From Namhaeicola sp039714555 (GTDB lineage: Bacteria > Bacteroidota > Bacteroidia > Flavobacteriales > Flavobacteriaceae), in NCBI GenBank assembly GCA_039714555.1, contig JBDLJB010000006.1, forward strand, positions 73,346 through 137,345: a DNA stretch of 64,000 nt, in the 5' to 3' direction. Under the pieces are notes generated by a model. That model was not told where the DNA came from and did no database searches. It saw only the letters and a list, made by a program, of their open reading frames with translations. Positions 44,447-53,486 of this stretch are shown here, one piece after another. Both the position numbers and the translations under genes were made by a program. How positions within the stretch are numbered: position 1 is the first letter of the stretch; the number at the start of each line of letters is the position of its first letter.

Positions 44447-46750
44447 TTAAATAGTTACTAATTCATTAGAAGTCACTATTATTTTTTTGCCGTGTACCAT
44501 TATTTCGATTGGTGTTTCCGATTCATTTGTAAATTTACAACCCTTATGACTTTTAAATATTTTTAAAGTAGTGCCTCTAAAATTGATTTTAAATGAATAG
44601 GATTTCCATTCTTTTGGAATTTGAGGTGCAAAAGATAATATACCATCAAAATTACGCATACCACCAAATCCCTGAACTATTGAAAGCCAGGTTCCTGCCA
44701 TACTGGTAATATGTAAACCTTCATGAACTTCACGATTATAATCATCTAAATCTAATCTTGCTGTACGCAGATACATTTCATAGGCCTTTTCAATTTTATC
44801 TATTTTAGCAGCTAAAATTGAATGCACACACGGTGATAAAGATGATTCATGAACTGTTAAAGGTTCATAGAAATCAAAATGATTTGTTATTTCTTCTTTT
44901 TCAAATTGATTTTCAAAGAAGTAAATTCCCTGTAAAACATCAGCTTGTTTGATATAAGGCGAACGTAAAATTCTATCCCAAGACCATTTTTGATTGATTG
45001 GCCTTTCAGATTTTGATAATTCAGCAACAGGAATTAATTCTTTATCTAAAAATCCGTCCTGTTGTAAGAATACATTGTGTTTTTCGCTAAAAGGAAAATA
45101 CATCATATTTGAAACCTCTTTCCATTTAGTTAGTTCATTTTTATTTAGAAAAGTTTTGGCTACAATTCTATTAAAATCTTCTTCATAATTATTTTTTAGA
45201 ATATCTAAATTTTCTAATGTATATTCCATACACCATTTAGCTAAATAATTGGTATAGAAGTTATTATTTACATTATTTTCATACTCATTTGGCCCGGTTA
45301 CTCCTAAAATTACAAACTTATTTTTTTCTTTTGAGAAAGTAGCGCGTTGATTCCAAAAACGAGAAATGGCAATCATAACTTCCATACCATATTCAGGAAT
45401 ATAACTATAATCATCAGTATAATTTACATAATTGTAAATGGCGTAGATCATAGCACCATTTCGATGGATCTCTTCAAAGGTAATTTCCCATTCGTTATGA
45501 CATTCTTCCCCATTCATGGTTACCATTGGGTAAAGTGCAGCACCGTTTTTAAACCCTAATTTTTCAGCATTTTCAATGGCTTTATCCAATTGATTATAAC
45601 GGTATAACAATAAATTTTTAGCTACATTTTTATCTTTGGTACTCATGTAAAACGGAATACAATAGGCTTCTGTATCCCAATAAGTACTTCCACCGTATTT
45701 CTCACCGGTAAATCCTTTAGGTCCTATATTTAATCTTGAATCTTCGCCCAAATAAGTTTGATTTAATTGAAAGATATTAAACCTTATGGCTTGTTGTGCT
45801 TTGATATCACCTTCAATAACAATATCAGCAGTTTCCCAAATCTTTTCCCAGGATCTTTTTTGTTTTGATAATAACTCATCAAAACCAATAATTGCCGCTT
45901 TTTGAAGTACTTTTTCAGATGAAAAAATTAACTCTTCTTTGGCATGATTCATGGATTGGGTATAGCCACCATATTTATAAATGGTGAAAGTATCACCTTG
46001 TTTTACTTCTGTTTTGTATTTATATGCAATACTTTTTTCCTCTTTTATAACTTCAGAAGGGAGGGTTATTCCGAATTCGTTTAAAGAAAATTCTACTTTC
46101 ATTCCTGTACAAACATGAAATTCTGTTTTAAGGGTTTTGGAAAGTATATATGCTTCATTTTTTTCTTTTTCTATCTGCAATATTTCCCAAAAATATTCAT
46201 CGTAGTTTGAATCTTCATTAACAATACCTGCATCTATATAAGGTATAAATTCAATTTCACCACTAAAATTAATTGGTGTAATACTATATTTGATTGCACC
46301 AACTTCATTAATATCTAAACTCAAAAAACGTGTAGTGTTTACAATAACTTGATCTCCATTCTGTAATTCAGCCACAAACGATCTGGTTAAAACGCCTTCT
46401 TTCATATTGAGTTCGCGTTTATAATTAGATACTACACACTTATTTAGATCTAAAGGTCTTCCTTTAATATTTACGTTAATTCCAATCCAATTAGGAGCAT
46501 TTAAAACTTTAGCAAAATATTCGGGATAACCATTTTTCCACCAACCAACTCTGGTTTTATCGGGGTAATAAATTCCACCAATATAACTACCTTGAAATGT
46601 TTCCCCACTATAATTTTCTTCAAAATTGGCCCGTTGCCCCATAGCACCGTTCCCAATACTAAATATACTTTCGGAGGCTGTAACGTTTTCTTTGATAAAA
46701 CCCTCTTCAATGATTGACCATTCGTTTGGGATGATATAATCTAGATTCAT
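44447..46750 (-). CDS. GH65 maltose phosphorylase (or related disaccharide phosphorylase)
   Basis: This 767-residue cytoplasmic enzyme has no signal peptide. It has the GH65 N-terminal beta sandwich, the (alpha/alpha)6 barrel with catalytic Glu near 489 in GVTGPNEYENNVNNNFYTN, TYWDTEAYCIPFY, and the phosphate-binding HESSLSPCVHSI loop. It splits maltose with phosphate into glucose and beta-glucose-1-phosphate; trehalose or kojibiose cannot be ruled out, but the pgmB and maltose-transporter-like neighbours favour maltose. The gap to pgmB is 12 bases. Confidence 0.93.
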   Translation of the reverse strand: MNLDYIIPNEWSIIEEGFIKENVTASESIFSIGNGAMGQRANFEENYSGETFQGSYIGGIYYPDKTRVGWWKNGYPEYFAKVLNAPNWIGINVNIKGRPLDLNKCVVSNYKRELNMKEGVLTRSFVAELQNGDQVIVNTTRFLSLDINEVGAIKYSITPINFSGEIEFIPYIDAGIVNEDSNYDEYFWEILQIEKEKNEAYILSKTLKTEFHVCTGMKVEFSLNEFGITLPSEVIKEEKSIAYKYKTEVKQGDTFTIYKYGGYTQSMNHAKEELIFSSEKVLQKAAIIGFDELLSKQKRSWEKIWETADIVIEGDIKAQQAIRFNIFQLNQTYLGEDSRLNIGPKGFTGEKYGGSTYWDTEAYCIPFYMSTKDKNVAKNLLLYRYNQLDKAIENAEKLGFKNGAALYPMVTMNGEECHNEWEITFEEIHRNGAMIYAIYNYVNYTDDYSYIPEYGMEVMIAISRFWNQRATFSKEKNKFVILGVTGPNEYENNVNNNFYTNYLAKWCMEYTLENLDILKNNYEEDFNRIVAKTFLNKNELTKWKEVSNMMYFPFSEKHNVFLQQDGFLDKELIPVAELSKSERPINQKWSWDRILRSPYIKQADVLQGIYFFENQFEKEEITNHFDFYEPLTVHESSLSPCVHSILAAKIDKIEKAYEMYLRTARLDLDDYNREVHEGLHITSMAGTWLSIVQGFGGMRNFDGILSFAPQIPKEWKSYSFKINFRGTTLKIFKSHKGCKFTNESETPIEIMVHGKKIIVTSNELVTI

Positions 46751-46762
46751 TTTTTTTAATTT

Positions 46763-47416
46763 TTATACTATCAGTTTTTCAACAAAATCAATAGTTAATT
46801 CATTTGTACCATTTAATACAAAATCTGCTTCTTTTAATATTTTTTTTTCTCCAATGCCAACACTTGTCATTTTAGCAATATTAGCTGCTTGTACTCCGGC
46901 AAGAGCGTCTTCAATTACTATACAATCAACAGGTTCTTTTTTTAACCTTTTTGCAGCAATTAAAAAAACTTCGGGATCAGGTTTAGCCTTTGATACATCA
47001 TTGCCATCAACTATAGCAGAGAACCTCTCATATAAGCCAACTTTTTTTAATATTAATGGTGCATTTTTACTCGCCGAGCCCAAAGCGTATTTTATATTTT
47101 TTTTATCTAAAAAGTTTAAAAGCTGATTAATTCCCGGGAGAATCTCATCAGCAGTCATTTGGTTAACATATTCTAAATACTCTTTATTTTTTTCATTTAA
47201 AAGGAGTTGTTTTTTGTTTTCAGATAGATCTACTTTACCAATACTTAATAAAATTTCCAGAGATCTTACCCTGCTTACACCTTTTAATTGTTCGTTCTGT
47301 TCTTCAGTAAAATCAAAGCCCAATTCATTGGCTAGATTTTTCCAGGCTAAGTAGTGATACTTTGCAGTATCAACAATAACGCCATCTAAATCAAATATAA
47401 ATACTTTTTTATTCAT
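46763..47416 (-). CDS. pgmB: Beta-phosphoglucomutase
   Basis: This 217-residue HAD-superfamily enzyme converts beta-glucose-1-phosphate to glucose-6-phosphate. HAD motif I is FDLDGVIVDTAKYHYLAWK (nucleophile Asp and DxD), with the helical cap region NELGFDFTEEQNEQLKGVSRVRSLEIL. GSASKNAP (motif II) and VIEDALAGVQAA (motif IV) follow. It directly follows the MFS gene with an 8-base overlap and precedes GH65, giving the complete maltose-phosphorylase pathway in one operon. Confidence 0.95.
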   Translation of the reverse strand: MNKKVFIFDLDGVIVDTAKYHYLAWKNLANELGFDFTEEQNEQLKGVSRVRSLEILLSIGKVDLSENKKQLLLNEKNKEYLEYVNQMTADEILPGINQLLNFLDKKNIKYALGSASKNAPLILKKVGLYERFSAIVDGNDVSKAKPDPEVFLIAAKRLKKEPVDCIVIEDALAGVQAANIAKMTSVGIGEKKILKEADFVLNGTNELTIDFVEKLIV

Positions 47417-48893
47417 TTGTATCTTCTACACGTAAGGTCAAAAATCCTGCTAAAATCATGGCAAAACCTCCTACAATCAATGCATAAACAGGTTGGCTAT
47501 TAAAAAGTGTTTTAACGATAAATCCAAGTATTGTTGCAGCTACTAATTGTGGGATAACTATAAAGAAATTAAATACTCCCATAAAATACCCCATCTTTTT
47601 TGCTGGTAAAGCACCCGATAGCATTGCATAGGGCATTGATAGAATACTTGCCCAGGCAATTCCTACACCTACCATAGATAGAAGTAACAAATTAGGATCT
47701 TTAATAAAGTAGATAGAAATTAAACCTAATCCACCAAAAATTAAAGCAATAAGATGAGTTACTTTTCGACTTGTTTTTTTAGCGATAACAGGTAATAAGA
47801 AAGCAACTAAAGCGGCAACTCCATTGTAAACCGTAAATAATACACCAACCCAATCTGCTCCTGTATTGTAAAGCTCAGAAGTTGTATCTGATGTATTGTA
47901 AATATGTCCCGTTACTGCTTGTGTAGTGTAAATCCACATAGAAAATAAAGCGAACCATGAGAAAAACTGCACCCAAACTAATTGTTTCATTGTTTTAGGC
48001 ATATTAAGTAAATCAGAAGTGATAGTAACAAAACTACTTTTAACACCTTTTTTTCTTAGAATAGACGCTATTATAAAGAGTAAACCAGTAGCTGTTATAC
48101 CATAAGCTAAAATAAAAAGCGCTTTATCTAATTCTTTTTGCATTAAAAAAATTGTAAATAAAGAACCTATTAGCATCATGATAATTCCAACCTTTAGTTG
48201 TTTTTTATCATTAACATTTTCTGATACATAGGTGTCTTTTGGTTCATCATCCTGAAATGCTTCCAATTCTTCCGGAGAGTATTCTTTTGATTTGAAAACT
48301 GTCCAAAGTACTGCAAGCAAAAACACAATACCACCAATATAAAAAGACCATTTTACAGAATCAGGAATTACACCTTCTGCAGCTGTATTGCTTATGCCAA
48401 ACCAATTGGTCAAAACATAAGGTAGTATAGAACCTACGACAGCACCAACTCCAATAAAAAAACTTTGCATAGCAAAACCTTCTGTGCGTTGTTCATTGTT
48501 GAGGTTATCTGCTACGAATGCTCTAAAAGGTTCCATAGAAATATTAATTGAAGCATCTAAAATCCAAAGCATAACGGCCGCAACCCAAAGTGCAGGAGAA
48601 TTCGGCATATAGAATAAAGCTGCTGTAGCTAATATTGCTCCAATTAAAAAGTAAGGCCTTCTTCTACCTAGTCGAGTCCATGTTTTATCACTAAAAAAAC
48701 CAATGATTGGCTGAACGATCAAGCCGGTTAGGGGTGCTGCAATCCATAAAATGGGTATTTCATCAATACTTGCACCTAATGTTTCAAAAATCCGTGATAC
48801 GTTTGCGTTTTGCAGTGCAAATCCAAATTGTATTCCAAGAAAACCAAAACTCATGTTCCAGATTTCCCAAAAACTGAGATGTCTTTTTTTCAT
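47409..48893 (-). CDS. MFS sugar transporter of the SLC45-like/maltose-permease type
   Basis: This 494-residue inner-membrane protein has twelve predicted helices. The start KKRHLSFWEIWNMSFGFLGIQFGFALQ, IAAPLTGLIVQPIIGFFSDKTWTRLGRRRPYF with the MFS A motif, and the second-half FMGVFNFFIVIPQ are typical of the sucrose/maltose:H+ symporter group (SLC45-like). It is the first gene of the leftward operon and overlaps pgmB, so it likely imports maltose or maltodextrins from the periplasm. A long 5' region (48894-49193) precedes it. Confidence 0.9.
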   Translation of the reverse strand: MKKRHLSFWEIWNMSFGFLGIQFGFALQNANVSRIFETLGASIDEIPILWIAAPLTGLIVQPIIGFFSDKTWTRLGRRRPYFLIGAILATAALFYMPNSPALWVAAVMLWILDASINISMEPFRAFVADNLNNEQRTEGFAMQSFFIGVGAVVGSILPYVLTNWFGISNTAAEGVIPDSVKWSFYIGGIVFLLAVLWTVFKSKEYSPEELEAFQDDEPKDTYVSENVNDKKQLKVGIIMMLIGSLFTIFLMQKELDKALFILAYGITATGLLFIIASILRKKGVKSSFVTITSDLLNMPKTMKQLVWVQFFSWFALFSMWIYTTQAVTGHIYNTSDTTSELYNTGADWVGVLFTVYNGVAALVAFLLPVIAKKTSRKVTHLIALIFGGLGLISIYFIKDPNLLLLSMVGVGIAWASILSMPYAMLSGALPAKKMGYFMGVFNFFIVIPQLVAATILGFIVKTLFNSQPVYALIVGGFAMILAGFLTLRVEDTNE

Positions 48894-49099
48894 GTGTTAA
48901 TATTTATTGTTTTTAAATTGGTCACATGTTGTTCGCTGATAAACATTTTCCTTTGTTGGGAAAAACTTTATTATGCTCATTTCATGTTTTAAATTTTATA
49001 TATACATACTTTTAAAAACAAGTATATAAATGAAATTCGTTTAAATAGAATGAAAGATTGATCAAACATTCAGTAATTAAAATAAATTATAATGTAAAC

Positions 49100-49123
49100 A
49101 AATAAGTAAATTTACTTATTTGA
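49100..49123. promoter_or_regulatory. Perfect 24-base palindrome in the 300-base leader of the transporter operon
   Basis: CAAATAAGTAAA is followed directly by its own inverted complement (TTTACTTATTTG) without a loop. It lies in the 300-base gap (48894-49193) between the MFS start and the lacI end, which otherwise holds no open reading frame. The gap also contains a minus-strand TATATTTG at 49177-49184 that could serve as a -7 element. The LacI operator sequence seen upstream of susC is not found here. A binding site for a dimeric protein is inference; a hairpin would be loop-less and AT-only, so a terminator is unlikely. Confidence 0.45.
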
Positions 49124-49193
49124 TAATGTGTGAAGTATATAAAAACAGTAAGTGTGAAATACTTATAATAATGGCACAAATATATAAATTTTT

Positions 49194-50237
49194 TTATTTA
49201 TAAATTACTTTTGGAATTTTTTTAGTTGAATTTCTCAATATTAAATCTGTTTTTATGACTTCAGTTTTACATTTATATTCGGCATCCTGATTATCAATTT
49301 CATCCAATAAAAGTTCTAAGGTTTTTTCACCCATTGTAAACCCATGTTGTGCTATAGTTGTTAAGGAGGGAGAAGTGAAATCAGAAATCAATCCATTTGT
49401 AAATCCCATAATAGCTACATCATCGGGTACTTTTAACTCTTTTTTATGGGCAACTTTAATCGCTGTAGCAGCATAGATTTCATTTACAGCAAAAATTCCA
49501 TCTGGAGGACTTGTTAATTCGAACAAATTCTTTATTTGATTTTCTATATTATTTTTTTCATCAATTTTTAAGACCAGGTCTTCATCAATTGGAAAATTAT
49601 TTTCAAGAAGCGCCTTTATGTATCCTTTTTTTCGGTTAACACCTACCGAAACATGATCAGGAGTTGTTAAAATGGCGATTCTTTTACAACCAATATTGAT
49701 AAGATGGTTACAGGCTAAATATCCGCCACCAACATCATCAGTAATAACTTTATTGCAATTGATCTCATCGATAACTCTATCAAATAAAACCAAAGGTATT
49801 CCATTATTAATCAATTCTTTAAAATGGTTGTAGTTTCTTTTTTCTTCAGTTTCTTTAGCAACAGAAACTATGATACCATCGACAATACCATTGGCGAGCA
49901 TATCCATATTTAATATTTCTTTTTCGTAAGATTCATTTGATAGACAAATCATCACATTATACCCTTTCTCATTGGCAATATGTTCAATTCCGCTTATAAC
50001 TTTAGTGAAAAAATGGTGTACGATCTCAGGGATTATTAAGCCAATTGTTTTGGTTTTTTGATTGCGAAGATTTAAAGCTAAACTGTTGGGTTTATAGTGG
50101 TAGTATGCTGCAAAAGCTTTAATTTTTTCTCTAACCTCTTCACTTATCTCATGACTATCTTTTAAAGCTTTTGAAACCGTTGAAATAGATACATCAAATT
50201 CTTTGGCAATTTTCTTTAGCGTTATCTTAGATTTCAT
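49194..50237 (-). CDS. LacI-family transcriptional regulator of the alpha-glucan locus
   Basis: This 347-residue regulator has an N-terminal LacI helix-turn-helix (KSKITLKKIAKEFDVSISTVSKALKDSHEIS) and a hinge helix region SLALNLRNQKTKTIGLIIP. A periplasmic-binding-protein-like effector domain follows (about 60-335, IVSVAKETEEKRNY, VLFDRVIDEINCNKV). It stands divergently beside susC with a pair of perfect palindromic operators between them, and probably senses a maltodextrin or related sugar to control both flanking units. Whether it represses or activates is not evident. Confidence 0.93.
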   Translation of the reverse strand: MKSKITLKKIAKEFDVSISTVSKALKDSHEISEEVREKIKAFAAYYHYKPNSLALNLRNQKTKTIGLIIPEIVHHFFTKVISGIEHIANEKGYNVMICLSNESYEKEILNMDMLANGIVDGIIVSVAKETEEKRNYNHFKELINNGIPLVLFDRVIDEINCNKVITDDVGGGYLACNHLINIGCKRIAILTTPDHVSVGVNRKKGYIKALLENNFPIDEDLVLKIDEKNNIENQIKNLFELTSPPDGIFAVNEIYAATAIKVAHKKELKVPDDVAIMGFTNGLISDFTSPSLTTIAQHGFTMGEKTLELLLDEIDNQDAEYKCKTEVIKTDLILRNSTKKIPKVIYK

Positions 50238-50325
50238 TTGCTAAAGTTATTAATTTTTTTTGAGTAAAGCATGTAAAAATATCGAGTAAATTACTTCCAA
50301 TGGGCTTGTTTAAAATTCTCATTTT

Positions 50326-50359
50326 CAAAGTTATTTAACACATTTTTACGAATTTCAAA
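50326..50359 (-). promoter_or_regulatory. Probable promoter of lacI
   Basis: On the minus strand TTTG (50359-50356) and TAACTTTG (50333-50326) are separated by 22 bases, a little longer than usual. The nearest LacI operator lies 26 bases further upstream, which fits autoregulation. Confidence 0.4.
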
Positions 50360-50384
50360 ATTAAATGAAAAAAAATAATGATTG

Positions 50385-50398
50385 CGAAAACGTTTTCG
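50385..50398. promoter_or_regulatory. LacI-type operator 1
   Basis: CGAAAACGTTTTCG is a perfect 14-base palindrome with the central CG typical of LacI/PurR-family operators. It is repeated exactly 32 bp away. It lies between divergent lacI and susC. Confidence 0.8.
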
Positions 50399-50416
50399 TA
50401 GAAAAAGTTATCAACA

Positions 50417-50430
50417 CGAAAACGTTTTCG
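50417..50430. promoter_or_regulatory. LacI-type operator 2
   Basis: This is a second identical copy of CGAAAACGTTTTCG, with centres 32 bp apart (about three helical turns), so two dimers would bind the same face of the DNA. The susC start is 131 bases downstream. Between operator 2 and susC lie TAAATTTA and TAAATTCA, which could be -7 elements, but neither is a strict match. Confidence 0.8.
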
Positions 50431-50561
50431 CAACATTATCAGTGATTTATATCAGTGTTAAGCTATTGTTAAATTTATAAATTCACACCGTGAAATATAA
50501 AAAAACGGTAAGTTTTTATTAAAAAATTAATGCTTTAAAAATTAAATTAATTTTATTTTTT

Positions 50562-53474
50562 ATGAAACAAATTAGACAATTAATCCTTGGTATCTTAATT
50601 TTTATACCTTTTGTAATGTCAGCACAAAACATTATTACAGGTACAGTAACAGATGCTTCAGGAACAGAACTCCCCGGTGTAACCGTTTTGATAAAAGGTA
50701 CAGACACTGGAACCGCAACCGATTTTGATGGTATTTATACTATTGAAGCTAATGCGGGTGATGAACTTATTTTTAGTTTTGTTGGTATGACAACCTTAAC
50801 AAGAATTGTTGGAACAAACAATGTTATAAACGTTTCTTTGGTTGATGAAGCTAACACATTAGAAGAGATTGTATTGATCGGTTATGGTCAAACAACAAAA
50901 AAAGATGCTACAGGTGCTGTTGATAAAGTGAGCACTGATGAATTTAACGCGGGTGCAATTGCATCACCGGAACAATTAATTACCGGTAAAGCTGCGGGTG
51001 TGAATGTTGTACCACCTAGTGGGCGACCAGGTGAAAGTGGTACCATTAAAATTAGAGGAGGATTATCTTCTATGAGTAATAATAGCCCGTTGATTGTAAT
51101 TAACGGAGTACCTGTTGATCAAGATGATGGTCCGGCATTAAACTCTGTAAACCCTAGTGACATAGAAAGTTTTAATGTTTTAAAAGATGCTTCTGCTACT
51201 GCAATTTATGGTTCAAGAGCAACAAATGGGGTTATTTTGATCACTACAAAATCAGGTAAAATGAATGCTGATCTTAAAGTGAGTATTGATAGTTATGTTT
51301 CTTGGGGAAAACGTGTTAATGACATAGATGTTTTATCATCTAATGAATTTAGATTTGCTACAAAAGAAACAGGAAATCAAAATGCAATTTCTTTATTAGG
51401 TGATGCAAATACTTACTGGCAAGATATAATTTATCAAACAGCTTTTGGTACTGATAATAACTTAACAATATCAGAAGGATTTGACAATACTTCCTATCGT
51501 ATTTCTTTTGGATACATGTATCAGGAGGGTATTTTAAAAACATCTGAATTTAATCGTAAGAATATTTCATTGAGCTTACGTCAGAATTTATTTGATAACA
51601 ATTTAAAAATGGATTTTAATATTCGTGCAAGTTTTGTTGGAGATGATTTTGCTAATGATGGTGCAATAGGTTCTGCAGTGACTTTTGATCCAACGCAACC
51701 TGTTTACAGTGGTAATGATAATTATGGAGGATATTGGGAATGGTTAGATCCTAATAACTCAGGTCAACCTTATTCTTTAGCTCCTAAAAACCCACTAGGC
51801 TTATTAGAACAAAATACAAATCATGCTTCTACTGAAAGGATTATGGGGAATGCAAAATTTGATTATAAATTGTCGTTTTTAGAAGGTTTATCGATCAACG
51901 CAAATTTTGGTTTTGATTATACTGAAGTAGATGGAGAATCAGTAACCCCTGCAACATCTGCCGGAGGATTTTTTAATCAAGGTACTAGAGGACCTTATGG
52001 AAGTTTAAAAAGAAATTTATTAGCGGATGTATATTTAAATTATGTAAATACATTTAGTGATGTACATAAAATTGATGCTATGGCAGGTCAGTCTGTTCAA
52101 GACTTCTATAGAGAGAGTACTTCTTTTACTGTAGATGGTAATGGAGCTGTATCCATACTACCTTTAGCTTCACCCAATTCACTATTATCTTATATGGCAC
52201 GTATTAACTATTCATATGATAGTCGCTATTTGTTTACCGCTACTTATCGTCGTGATGGTTCGTCAAGATTCCATCCTGATAATAGATGGGCAAATTTCTT
52301 CTCAGGTGCATTTGCCTGGAATATTGCTGAAGAAGCATTTTTAAGAGATAATCATGATATATCTACTTTAAAATTAAGATTGGGTTATGGAGAAACCGGT
52401 CAACAAGAAATTGGTGCAGATTTTGGTTATTTACCGGTTTATTTACAAGGTAGCGATAATGTAAGATACCAGTTTGGAGATCAATTCATTTATACGCTTC
52501 GTCCTTCAGGTTATGATGAAAATATAAAATGGGAAGAATCTGCAACCTGGAATATTGGTTTGGATTACGGTTTTGCAAATGATAGAATTTATGGTTCTAT
52601 TGAATATTTCCAAAGACAGTCATCAGATATCCTACAAAATGTTAACTTACCTGCAGGTTCAAATTTAACCAATGTATTGTGGTCAAATATAGGTGACCTG
52701 GAAAGTAGTGGTATAGAATTTTCAATCAACTCAGATGTAGTTCAACAAGATGATTTTACCTGGAATATTGGTTTTAATGCAACTTGGTTACAAAATGAAA
52801 TAACCAAATTGAATTTGGTTGACGACCCTAATTCACCAGGGAGTGCAGTTGGAGGAATTAGTGGAGGTGTAGGTAATTTTATTCAAACAAATAAAGTTGG
52901 CTATCCACAAAGATCTTACTTAGTTTACAAACAGGTTTATAACAGTGATGGAGTACCTTTAGAAGGTGTTTATGAAGATACGAATGGAGATGGTATTTGG
53001 AATGATCAGGATAAATATATTTTCCACAGTCCAAATCCTGATTATTTATTTGGTTTCTCATCTTATATGAACTGGGATAACTTTGACCTTAACTTTGTGA
53101 TGAGAGCCAGTTTAGGTAATTATGCTTATAATAATGTTGCTTCTAGTTTAGGTAATGAATTTGCATTATACAGTTTGAATACTACCAGAAATGCACATAG
53201 ATCATATTTAGACACAGGTTTTGTAAATTCACAATTTTGGTCTGATCATTATATACAAGATGCTTCATTTATAAAAATGGACAATATTACATTAGGTTAT
53301 AAATTTAATGATATTAAAAATGGAGATGTAGGATTAAGAATATATTCTACTGTACAAAACGTATTTACAATTACCGATTATGATGGATTAGATCCTGAAA
53401 TTGATGGAGGTATAGATAATAATTTATATCCAAGACCAAGAACTGTATTGGTAGGATTTAATCTTAACTTTTAA
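50562..53474 (+). CDS. susC: SusC/RagA-type TonB-dependent outer-membrane transporter
   Basis: This 970-residue outer-membrane importer for alpha-glucan oligosaccharides has a signal peptide (LILGILIFIPFVMSAQ). A carboxypeptidase-regulatory-like domain follows (GTVTDASGTELPGVTVLIKGT), then the LEEIVLIGYGQ TonB-box-like segment, the plug domain (TGAVDKVSTDEF, GRPGESGTIKIRGG, DASATAIYGSRATNGVILITTK) and the 22-strand barrel ending in TVLVGFNLNF. It starts the rightward unit and is followed 12 bases later by susD. Confidence 0.95.
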   Translation: MKQIRQLILGILIFIPFVMSAQNIITGTVTDASGTELPGVTVLIKGTDTGTATDFDGIYTIEANAGDELIFSFVGMTTLTRIVGTNNVINVSLVDEANTLEEIVLIGYGQTTKKDATGAVDKVSTDEFNAGAIASPEQLITGKAAGVNVVPPSGRPGESGTIKIRGGLSSMSNNSPLIVINGVPVDQDDGPALNSVNPSDIESFNVLKDASATAIYGSRATNGVILITTKSGKMNADLKVSIDSYVSWGKRVNDIDVLSSNEFRFATKETGNQNAISLLGDANTYWQDIIYQTAFGTDNNLTISEGFDNTSYRISFGYMYQEGILKTSEFNRKNISLSLRQNLFDNNLKMDFNIRASFVGDDFANDGAIGSAVTFDPTQPVYSGNDNYGGYWEWLDPNNSGQPYSLAPKNPLGLLEQNTNHASTERIMGNAKFDYKLSFLEGLSINANFGFDYTEVDGESVTPATSAGGFFNQGTRGPYGSLKRNLLADVYLNYVNTFSDVHKIDAMAGQSVQDFYRESTSFTVDGNGAVSILPLASPNSLLSYMARINYSYDSRYLFTATYRRDGSSRFHPDNRWANFFSGAFAWNIAEEAFLRDNHDISTLKLRLGYGETGQQEIGADFGYLPVYLQGSDNVRYQFGDQFIYTLRPSGYDENIKWEESATWNIGLDYGFANDRIYGSIEYFQRQSSDILQNVNLPAGSNLTNVLWSNIGDLESSGIEFSINSDVVQQDDFTWNIGFNATWLQNEITKLNLVDDPNSPGSAVGGISGGVGNFIQTNKVGYPQRSYLVYKQVYNSDGVPLEGVYEDTNGDGIWNDQDKYIFHSPNPDYLFGFSSYMNWDNFDLNFVMRASLGNYAYNNVASSLGNEFALYSLNTTRNAHRSYLDTGFVNSQFWSDHYIQDASFIKMDNITLGYKFNDIKNGDVGLRIYSTVQNVFTITDYDGLDPEIDGGIDNNLYPRPRTVLVGFNLNF

Positions 53475-53486
53475 AAATATTAAAAG

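Noticed and set aside
49050..49070. TTGATCAA palindrome near the transporter leader, a possible Fnr-type box
   Set aside because: It lacks the four-base spacer between half-sites and has no partner box or aligned -7 element, so it does not fit the regulon pattern.
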